From contig JABYQS010000771.1 in the NCBI GenBank assembly GCA_022592435.1, forward strand, positions 1 to 13,616: a stretch of DNA of 13,616 nt, in the 5' to 3' direction. The notes under the pieces are model-generated. The model searched no databases. It was not told the origin of the DNA and saw only the letters and a list, made by a program, of their open reading frames with translations. The translations under genes and the position numbers were made by a program. Positions 1 to 7,967 of this stretch are shown one piece after another (position 1 is the first letter of the stretch; the number at the start of each line of letters is the position of its first letter). Source of the stretch: Cerioporus squamosus. Lineage: Eukaryota > Basidiomycota > Agaricomycetes > Polyporales > Polyporaceae.

Positions 1-1979
1 TCAATAACGCATCCGCGACTATCATCGCGAACTCCACCCTGGGCCTTCTCCGAGGTCTTACGACTTTCGAGCAGCTCTGGTACGACTACCAAGGCACGAA
101 GTACACTCTTGAAGGTGGCACGAAGATCAACGATGAACCGGCTTTCGTAGGTAGAATCAGGCAAGCTTCGTTCGCAGACTACTCACGGCGCAACGCAGCC
201 GTATCGCGGATTCTCTTTTGATACGGCTCGTAACTTGTGCGTTCAGTGCTCCGAGGTGATCTACTCGATGGTGCACTGCTGAAGGGGCTGTTCTTCCAGC
301 TACCCGGTCTCCGACATCTTGCGCACTCTAGACGCTATGTCCTGGGTCAAGGTATGCTCGTCTTCTGGGTGTATGGCGGATGATCGTGCCCAACGTCTTC
401 GCAGCTCAGCGTTCTCTACTGGCACATCATCGACAGCCAAAGTTTCCCACTCGACGTTGCTGCCTTCCCCGAGCTCGCACAGAAGGGCGCATACTCCGCG
501 GGCGAGATATACACGCAAGATGATGTACAACGGATCGTTCGGTATGCGAATGAGGTCAGTATACCCGTCATCGCGCATCCTTTCTTGCTGCTCATATCCA
601 TACTCTTCTAGCGAGGGATCGACGTTGTCATGGTATGCATGCTGCCTGTGCTCGGCTCATTTGCTAAACCCTCCGCTGGACAGGAGCTCGACTCGCCCGG
701 TCACACAACAGCCATCAGTGCGGCTCATCCGGAGCTCATCGCCTGTGCATCGAAGTCACCATGGTCAAAGTACGCTTCCGAGCCTCCTGCAGGACAGCTA
801 CGTGTCGCATCTCCGGCAACGCTGGCCTTCGCAAAGACATTCTTCGCCTCGATCGCCTCAATGCTTCCGGGCACGATGATGAGCTCTGGTGGGGATGAGG
901 TCAACTTACCGTGCTGGGAGGAGGACGCCGAGACGCAAGCCGACCTGATCCAGCGCAACATCACGATCGCTGACGCGCTGAACCAGTTCGTTGGGACTGT
1001 GCAGAGTGTCATAGCGTCCCATGGCAAGACCCCGTTTATCAAGAGCGGTGTGTGCGAACCTAGCTGCGGAGGCGAACCCGTATGCTCACCAGACGTGCAG
1101 ACATGGTACTGACACACAACGTACCGGTCCTCAACGATACCGTAGTGGTGTACGTGCGGATGCTATCGTCCTACCTCTGCTCACACCGTCACCGTGTAGC
1201 GTCTGGCAAACCTCGGAGGACGCAGCGGCTGTAGCAGAGCGGAACCTGCGATTCATTCATCAGCCGTCGAATTACTTCTATTTGGTACCAACGACTCTCT
1301 ATGAACGTACAGGTCTAGATGCTGACCGTCCTGACAGGATTGCGGCGCAGGGGATTGGCTGGGTAATAACATCGCTGGGTAAGTCTCTCGTAAGCTCGTG
1401 CAGCTATCATGTCTGATGTCTCATCACCCTCTGCCCTACAGCAATAGCTGGTGCGACCCGTTCAAGACCTGGCAAAGAGTACGCCCTACGCGCCGTCATC
1501 TGCACTCGCGTGTTCCGCTCACTGTACTGCAGGCCTATTCTTTCGACCCATTCGCCAACCTTACCATGGACCAGCGCGCACTCGTCCTCGGAGGTTCGTC
1601 CATGCGTATGCTGACTTCCACTGTGGCACTCACCGTAAGGTCCTGTATGAGCAGGACAGATGCCGCTCTGGAGCGAACAGTCGTCTCCCGAGAACCTGGA
1701 CTCGATCGTCTGGCCGCGTCTGGCTGCTGCGGCTGAAGTGTTCTGGACAGGTGCAACGCTGCCAGATGGAACACCGCGTCTCGGTGAGCATGACGGAGAC
1801 ACGAGCGTGCCATAGCAATTGCTCATGACCCCACAGAGGAGAACGCGACGGGCGGAACACGGGCACTAGCTCGCTTGAACGAGCTTCGCTACCGGCTTGT
1901 CGACCGCGGGGTTCAGGCGATCGCTCTCCAGCCCAAGTGGTGCGTCCTTCGGCCGGGCGGATGTGATCTGGATTCGTGA
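1..1979 (+). CDS. GH20 beta-N-acetylhexosaminidase, 3' part, 13 exons (5' end outside window)
   Basis: Exons by eye: 1-146, 199-236, 300-351, 405-554, 612-632, 684-1047, 1101-1149, 1200-1284, 1338-1378, 1442-1478, 1533-1593, 1655-1783, 1837-1979 (stop TGA 1977-1979). All twelve introns are GT...AG, 50-63 bp; 612-632 is a 7-codon microexon. Spliced, the product shows fungal GH20 landmarks in order: PYRGFSFDTARN, YWHIIDSQSFPL, ELDSPGHT, the catalytic Asp-Glu pair in SSGGDEVN (888-899), FYLDCGAG, LWSEQ and a C-terminal WCVLRPGGCDLDS. The family removes terminal GlcNAc from chitin oligomers and glycans by substrate-assisted catalysis, usually outside the cell. The signal peptide and N-terminal domain lie before position 1. 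One oddity: where relatives have a Trp-Glu-Glu motif before MVLTHN, this gene reads IKSD (about 1038-1047 plus 1101-1102), so an active-site Trp appears lost although the rest is intact. The family call is very secure; activity is uncertain. Confidence 0.95.
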
Positions 1980-2106
1980 AGGAGCTCTCAGCGTAAATAC
2001 CAAGAAATATCGATTCTGTCGAACCCGTATAAAGATGTACAGTGACCATGCGCGCTCGCGTAACGATACCACGAAGATCATACATGAATAAAGTGTATCC
2101 CGTCCT
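1980..2106. other. Convergent intergenic space between GH20 and DUF4470-MYND genes
   Basis: Only 127 bp separate the two stop codons. The stretch is AT-richer than the flanking coding DNA. It must hold the 3' UTR of the GH20 transcript and, from the other strand, that of the MYND gene. I see no coding sequence in it. Confidence 0.7.
2087..2092 (+). terminator. Canonical polyadenylation signal AATAAA for the GH20 transcript
   Basis: AATAAA lies 108 bp past the GH20 stop and about 15 bp before the last codon of the opposing MYND gene. Cleavage usually falls 10-30 bases downstream of such a signal, so the GH20 mRNA would end inside the MYND coding region. The motif is seen; its use is inferred. 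Confidence 0.5.
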
Positions 2107-5100
2107 CTACGCCTTGCATTTCGGCTTGTGCCTCGGCCAGTCCTTCTTCTGGCACGCCGTAGAACAGTACCTCGCCTTCTGGCACTTCGAGCACGTCATC
2201 ATCTTCGGTTTCCCCCTCCTCCTACACACCGAGCACTTGTGGGCACTCGGATCACGCCCCACGGTCTCGAGGTAGGAGACCGCGAACAGGGGCGACAGCG
2301 CGATCCTGGTGACGAACGGCGCAAACTGGCGCCATTCCGCGACCTTGAGCAGCCCGTCAACGTCCTTCCCTCTCCCGCAGCTACACAGCGGATCGACATG
2401 CATCTCCTGCGTGAGAGGGACCACCTGATTGGCGAGGTACTCGCAGTCGGCCGTGTGCTCCCAAGTACGGCACCTCTCGACGAAGGCGGGAATGATCTGC
2501 TTCCACGCCTCCATCTCGCCTTCGAACACGCTCACCTGGGCGATAGTCCCGCTGTGCACGAGGTCGTCGAAGAAGCCCGACATTTTGAACATCATGTCGG
2601 GAGTCATCGGGAGGACGTAGCCATCGCAGACGACCGTATGAGAGTGGAGGTCGAAGCGCAGATCGCTGATGAAGAAGAGTGTATCGCATTCCTTGGTCGC
2701 CACGTCGCGAAGCGCGAAAACACGCCTGCTGCATCCACCTTGTATCCCCGCCGAGCGGACAAAGATGAAGTGAAGGGTGTCTTTGACGAAGACAAGCACA
2801 TCGGCCTGGTGCTTCTTGCGCATCTTGCTTTCGCGAGCAGAGAACATGGATCCGAGATGCGGGTTGAGCCAAACGTCAAGCTTAGGGACTTTGAGATCGA
2901 GGCGCGGTAGATGGGCAAGGGAGAGACGGTGGATGTTCCAAGGGAAGAGAGCCTTCCCGCTTCCGATGATAGGGAAAGGGTTCAGCTTCATTCCGTCAGG
3001 TTTCAGGAAGGGTCCTGCGACGGAGACAACGACCTAGCAGGTTATCGATGAGTGTCTTCCTCCAAGTGTCACAGAAGAAGGTCTCACCTCAATGTAGCGA
3101 GACTTCCGTGCCAGCCGTAGCTTGTTTTGGCTTCCGATGACCGGGAACGGGAACACGACATCCTGAACATGCCCTGCGACTGTGAGTCGCATCATGCACG
3201 GAGATGCCTGAGTGATCTGCGGCACCGCGCCATCCCCGAAGTCTCGCACGACGTCGGTGTCCTCGATATCTACCCTGGCAGTGAGTGAGCTGAGGAGCTC
3301 GCATTGCTCATCCAGCTCAACCGAAACGGCACCCTGTTTGCCGATCTGCACATTGAGTGTCGTATTTGGGGAGACTATCAGTCCAGTAGGAGCCTCGAAG
3401 TCGATGCGGGGGACCTGCTGCTCGGGTATGACCTGCACCTGTCGCTCGTTCATGAGACTCGCGCTGTATATTTCCAAGTCCATTCCCATCTTCGCATGCA
3501 GAGGAGTCGTACCCGTAGTACTGCGGACAGAGAGGCGGACCTTGAGTAAGTGAGGTGGTTCGATGTCTGTGAGCAACATTGATGGAACGATGAAGGAAAC
3601 GACGAGATCATATGAGCCATTCCGTCCGTCAGGGTCCGCCTCGAATCGCACCCGAGGGTTCCCCTTGTTACCGATGGGGATGATGCGACCATAGGCAACG
3701 TGTACCGCGGAGAAGTTGTTGAGAGACCGGGATCCGCGGATATCGCCATGCAAGAGCGGCGTGCCAACACCAGTCTGCACGAGCGTCGCCTCAAAGGATC
3801 GGATCTTTTCGCGAGGGACGGTCAGGATGATGCGAACGACGGGCGGGATGATGTCCCAGCCACTGAACCTTCCGATCTTCTGTCCGTCAGGCTTCTTGTG
3901 GTAGTCGACAGTGTAGACGCCCTGTCGGTGAAGATGCGCGTAGAAATCGTTGCGGTTCACCGTGTTCATCGGCATGGTCTCGTCTGCACCTTCGAGGTCA
4001 CGGAAGCGGTTCATCACTCTACACCACTCTTCGGGGGCGATGCGGAGCTGCTCGCGCACGAGCTTGAGGAAATAAGCGAAGCTCTCGCGCATATAGTGGA
4101 TCAGGTTCGATGAGCGAACCGCCGAAAGAAAGTTGTGCTCGTTTTGCCGCAGAAAGGTTGTATAGTCTTCCTGCTCAAACATGGCGTGGTAGACGTCGTA
4201 GAGGAGGGTACCGAGCTGAGCCGCATCGAACAGGGGAGGTAAACGGGGCCGTCCTCTGTGAAGAGCGAGCACGCTGTCGCAGGAAGTCGGCGACTTCCAC
4301 GTTGTGACCTGATGGAACTGTGTCTGCGTACTCTGCCTCTTCGTCACGGACTGATATAGCATAATCTCGTGGAAATTCGACCGCGTTGTGTATCCGCAGA
4401 GGTAGTCGACAGGGCAGAGATCAAGGAGAAGGGCCATCGTCGCGATGTCACCGTACAGGAGTTCGGTGAACTCCTTCGTCGCGTCCTCGCCTTTGAACAG
4501 CAGTGATTCCGTGTATAGGACGCTGGACGATGAGGGAGACAGAAGGGGAGCAGCGACAACGATGACGTTGAGCAACGCAATGTGGTCGATGAGATTGGAA
4601 GATTCGATGACGTTGAATATTGATGGTGCACAACCTGCGACGTACTCCTCGCTATCCAGACGGATGAGCTGGGTACTAAACTGTGCGACAGGGGTCCCGA
4701 GTTCCAGTGTCGCCGTGTCGCCGTACGACTTCAGTGCGTGACACGCTGCCATGGCCTCCGCGAGGAAAAAACGGATGCAAGGCGCGTTCACGGCGTGCGA
4801 TACGACCCTCAGGAACGCACCGCACCAGGCCGCAAACTCTGCCTGAGCAGAGCGCACCATGTCGGCGGAAGCGGTATCGCCCTTCGCATTTGCCATTGAA
4901 GCGGCGAAGTGGAACGATGCCATTGGATCCGTACCATAGTGAATCGAACACCCCTCTCCGGCCAGGGAGTAGGCATAAGTCGGGTTCATCAGTCTTGCGG
5001 CAGAGACGTCGTCGGTCTTCGAGAAGGTCGTTCCAGTTTCCCAGTAGCTCCGCTCCTGACTTGCAACTGCGTGTATAGCTTTGATGAACACAGGACCAGC

Positions 5101-5796
5101 GGCCCGCGCCGATGTAATCGGTAGGGTCGCTGTGCTCGGATCGCGTTTCGTACAAACATCGAAGACCTGCTCGAAGGCCCGGCGGATCGACTGCAGACGA
5201 CGTGCAGAAAGCTCTGCCATACCAGCATACAGAGACCAGTGTCGGCGTAACTCGGTGAGAGTATGCTCCGTCGACATCCGAAGGTACGGGGAGTAGGGAG
5301 ATGTGCGCCACGCGGCCGATGTGGGAGAGAGTTCAACAAGCTTCTTGCACTGAGCGACCAAGACAGAGTGCGACTGTTCGTCGAGGTACATATGATAAGC
5401 GATGTTCCAGACGGTGGAAATGGGAACTTTGTCGACAATGAGGGTAAGGATCAAGATGTTCCGAGCTGCAGATTGTTGTCACGATATATACATTCAAGTC
5501 GACATGGCACTACACACCTAGCACGGCCGGCTCGAGATCCACGCATGTGAAGTCGAGCTTGCGGGAAGCTACGACGATTATATCATCAGCCCTGTCGACA
5601 AGGAAAAATCAATGAGGTCCATACATTTTGCAGGCTCGGTGAATATGGTGTACAGAACATGACGAGGATCGCCGCATCCAAGAAGCAGGATGGTTGCGTC
5701 TTCCTCAGGCGGGATGTCACGAGTGAGACAGACAGCCGGGGTGTTGCCGATGGGATAGAAGTAATATTGCCCGGGCCAGAAGAAGGTGTGAGACAT
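2107..5796 (-). CDS. DUF4470 and MYND zinc-finger protein, 1175 aa, 4 exons
   Basis: Exons on the minus strand: 5796-5625, 5568-5518, 5465-3088, 3033-2107, joined by introns of 56, 52 and 54 bp with GT...AG ends and matching phases. Residues 1 to about 100 form a DUF4470 domain (FYPIGNTPAVCLTRD, LLLGCGDPRHVLYTIF, RKLDFTCVDLEPAVLARN). The last 44 residues are a MYND finger with C-x2-C, C-x2-C, YC-x3-C and H-x3-C, about 2116-2235. The roughly 1000 residues between have no motif I recognise. MYND fingers usually bind proline-rich partners; DUF4470 also occurs in the dynein assembly factor DNAAF3 of ciliated organisms, but the fungal role is unknown to me. The start at 5796 matches the family's usual opening; an in-frame ATG at 5892 with no stop between would add 32 residues. 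The F-box gene lies upstream on the same strand. Splice model strong, function unknown. Confidence 0.92.
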
Positions 5797-5980
5797 CGTC
5801 TTGCGGGGAAAGGAGGAGTGCGGTGATGATGGGTATCTGGTGAGATGACCGACTTGGAGGACAAAACCCTCCGCCACGACCGTAGACGCCATTCATACTA
5901 CAAAGCAGGAACGCCCGCTTTGGTGCTGCGGTAAGTAGTGCCATGCCGCACAGGCGTGTACCGGGGCCAAGGACCGCTGG
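5797..5980 (-). other. Intergenic 184 bp: F-box 3' end and upstream region of the DUF4470-MYND gene
   Basis: This short gap separates two genes read in the same direction. It must carry the 3' end of the F-box transcript and the promoter of the MYND gene. I see no clear TATA box or canonical polyadenylation signal. An in-frame ATG at 5892 could be an alternative start for the MYND gene. Confidence 0.5.
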
Positions 5981-7057
5981 TCACATGTCTCCCTCCTCCG
6001 TAAGGTTGGGGTTGAGGACGTTGGTGAGATGCTGCAAGTCGGCTTCCAACGTAGTCCAGACCTGAAGATCTAGAGCGGCCACGCACGCGTCCGAGATTGT
6101 CGCAAGTATCTCTTTTGGACACTCGCTGCAGGCGGGTTCTCCCCTCGTCGCCAATAACCACTTCAGAAGGTCTACGCCGAGCATGCGAAGTGCGCCCGAT
6201 GCAGCAAAGATCTCTCCCCACTCCAGATGATCGAATTGAGGATGGTCCGATATGACCTCAAGCCTGTTGAGGATCTCGTCGGCGAGAACGAGGATGCATC
6301 GGTGGATAGTGAGGGAGAGGATGAGGCAAGAGCTGTTATGAATCATCTTCCTGCATCTGTTCACTTCCTCCGCGAGCGCGCGCTCGTGCGGGGGCAGGCA
6401 TGAACAAGTACACCTGGGCGGAGGATCAGGTTCGACGTAGACGAAGGCCGCTATCCATGCTTGACGGGTCTCGACGCTGAGCGGTTTCGGATCGAAGGGC
6501 TCTCCTCGACGCAAGTTGTGTGCGAGCGTGTGATGAAAGAGCTCGCAGTAGGCGCAGTACGCGGCCATGCAGTAGACAAGCACTTTCTGAAGGGAACTGA
6601 AAGGCTTCGGGATGATTGTCGGACCGATCACCGTTCGCGCGGAAGCCATGTCGGGCAGAGCTCTGAGGTAACGAACCGTCGGGAGAAGCACCCTTCGGTT
6701 CAAGTGGCGGATGCGTGTGAGGTCATGAGGTGTGAGGGGGAATAGGGACAGCGTGAGATCAAGGAGCGCGTCTTGACCTTTCTTGACAGCGCATAGGAGG
6801 ATATCGCGACGTTCGGGCAGTCCAGTTGCCCAGTCTGCCAGACGGCGACCCTTCAAAATGAGTACGGTGAGTCGGAAGGGCTGGAAACCTTTCGAAGCCG
6901 GTCGCGATGCCAAAATGGCCAGAAGGCGAGACGAAAGCTTGGGCACGGCTGCATGAAACGCTGGAGAAGCCAGGAGAAGGGAACGGTAGTCGTGCACGGA
7001 GAGCAGGTGCTCAGCAAGTAGATGGAGCACATCTGCAGGCAGTCTTTCAAACTTCAT
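5981..7057 (-). CDS. F-box-like protein, 358 aa, single exon
   Basis: An uninterrupted frame runs from ATG at 7057 to TGA at 5983-5981. The first 45 residues (FERLPADVLHLLAEHLLS, then YRSLLLASPAFH) have the Leu-Pro start and helical Leu pattern of an F-box, which links substrate receptors to SKP1 in SCF ubiquitin ligases. The rest has no recognisable repeats such as LRR or WD40. It is rich in Leu and Cys, with a CTCSC cluster after a proline run and a C-x2-C near YCAYC. Large families of such F-box orphans with divergent C-terminal regions are common in Agaricomycetes. No intron is needed to keep the frame open, unlike its neighbours. The F-box call rests on the N-terminus only; the target is unknown. 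Confidence 0.78.
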   Translation of the reverse strand: MKFERLPADVLHLLAEHLLSVHDYRSLLLASPAFHAAVPKLSSRLLAILASRPASKGFQPFRLTVLILKGRRLADWATGLPERRDILLCAVKKGQDALLDLTLSLFPLTPHDLTRIRHLNRRVLLPTVRYLRALPDMASARTVIGPTIIPKPFSSLQKVLVYCMAAYCAYCELFHHTLAHNLRRGEPFDPKPLSVETRQAWIAAFVYVEPDPPPRCTCSCLPPHERALAEEVNRCRKMIHNSSCLILSLTIHRCILVLADEILNRLEVISDHPQFDHLEWGEIFAASGALRMLGVDLLKWLLATRGEPACSECPKEILATISDACVAALDLQVWTTLEADLQHLTNVLNPNLTEEGDM

Positions 7058-7381
7058 GTCGGCACGTACGACGCGTTCTCAGTAGGTCCGAGGTCAAGAT
7101 CTATACTTGAGTGGCGGCAGCGGTGGTCCAATGAGAAATGAGAACTTCGCATCGCCGCATTCACAAGCAACTGACTCACCTCTTACGAGCAGGGAAGTAG
7201 GTAAGTAGTGGGGTCCCGTGTTGTGTCAACCGAGTAAGTACTTAGTACTGTCGCAGAGCAAGGCCTGCCTCGCGGGAACTCGAGACAAACCTGCAGTCGG
7301 CCGTCGGGGGCGTCTGGCAGCGAACATGAACCGCCATTAGACGCCTACGTCGACGCGTGATGTCACGCGTCTCGCCGGACT
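7058..7381. promoter_or_regulatory. Upstream region of the F-box gene, 324 bp, no gene seen
   Basis: No coding pattern is visible on either strand. For the minus-strand F-box gene there is a weak TATA-like AGTATAGATC at 7107-7098, about 40 bp before the ATG, and an inverted CCAAT box at 7128-7132. AGTACT occurs twice in a palindromic 13-mer at 7237-7249. A strong 20 bp palindrome sits at 7352-7371, beside the transposon. All regulatory readings are inference. Confidence 0.35.
7352..7371. repeat. Perfect 9 bp inverted repeat containing two ACGCGT boxes
   Basis: The arms GACGCGTGA (7352-7360) and TCACGCGTC (7363-7371) are exact reverse complements separated by TG. Each arm holds ACGCGT, the MluI cell-cycle box bound by MBF-type factors in fungi, and the centre TGATGTCA is one base from a CRE site. 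It ends 10 bp before the MITE. It may be an operator or merely an old insertion footprint. Confidence 0.4.
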
Positions 7382-7831
7382 TACAGTCGAATCCCCCTTA
7401 ACCCATACCATCCAGTAACCCATAATCCCCGATACCCCATAGATTTTTGGCCTCCCGAAGTCGGGACAGTGGGGATAACCCATAAACTTCCAGTAACCCA
7501 TACCCCATAGCCATTTGGGGGTGGCATAACCCATAACTTTGCTTATCTAACAGGCATATCACTGCCGGAATGGGAGCTATCGAGGTGGATTACCATCTCT
7601 GATGCCCTATTATTTGTCAGATCGGTCCGGACACACGGAAAAAGGTCCCCGGCAACCCGACTAGGTGCTCTCGGCTGGTCGGATAGCTTACCATGCGCAG
7701 GCGCCTAACACTATCTGCAGGATAACCCTTGAGCGCTTGACGGGCGCTCCTTTCCGTAAGCCCATAATCCCCGATAACCCATACTTTTGGCCCCTTCCCG
7801 ATCGGTATGGGGTAAGGGAGATTCGACTGTA
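7382..7831. mobile_element. Non-autonomous TIR transposon (MITE), complete copy, TA-flanked
   Basis: A 446 bp element (7384-7829) is bordered by TA on both sides (7382-7383 and 7830-7831). Its ends are inverted repeats: the first 26 bases, beginning CAGTCGAATC, match the reverse complement of the last 26 at 24 positions. TA duplication and CAG ends suggest the Tc1/mariner (IS630) superfamily, as inference. Inside are six exact TAACCCATA copies (7399, 7416, 7476, 7494, 7527, 7775), an imperfect direct repeat of about 30 bp (7421-7451 and 7763-7792), and hairpins at 7454-7465 and 7731-7749. There is no transposase. The open frames across it, rich in MGY and GYW, are low-complexity translations of the repeats. 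A second copy starts at 13362. Confidence 0.85.
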
Positions 7832-7967
7832 CCCGATGACTGCCAACCTCCATCGACCAAGCATCGACTAGACAGTGGCCGAGACAAACCAATGAGTTAT
7901 AGTGCGAAGGATCCGGATAACTAACAAATCCAACGAGTAGCTTGTACTCCCAATTCAGTATCTCGGT
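7832..7967. other. Gap between the MITE and the oxidoreductase stop codon
   Basis: These 136 bp should contain the 3' UTR of the minus-strand oxidoreductase gene. I see no AATAAA on that strand and no coding pattern, so the transcript may end within this gap or in the MITE. Confidence 0.45.

Noticed and set aside
147..177. 31 bp intron reading for the first GH20 intron
   Set aside because: It is too short for this gene and adds THGAQ-type residues not seen in the family. Using the AG at 197-198 gives a 52 bp intron and joins DEPAF to PYRGF as expected.
319..879. 186-codon plus-strand open frame with Ser-rich translation
   Set aside because: It runs through GH20 exons and introns in the wrong frame. 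The spliced GH20 model explains the same bases with conserved motifs.
2031..2036. TATAAA between the convergent genes as a promoter
   Set aside because: Both flanking genes end here and no gene starts downstream. It is more likely part of the AT-rich 3' signals.
2128..2910. 260-codon plus-strand open frame
   Set aside because: It lies antisense to the last exon of the DUF4470-MYND gene, whose MYND motif is unmistakable. Long shadow frames are expected in GC-rich coding DNA.
7337..7534. Open frame rich in MGY and GYW repeats, with an almost identical one at 13305-13514
   Set aside because: It is a translation of the MITE left end and its TAACCCATA subrepeats read in reverse. The two frames share sequence only because the element is duplicated, and they run out into unrelated flanks.
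7399..7535. Repeated TAACCC read as interstitial telomere or a CRISPR-like array
   Set aside because: The unit is TAACCCATA at irregular spacing, not tandem TTAGGG-type repeats, and there are no unique equal-length spacers. It belongs to the MITE.
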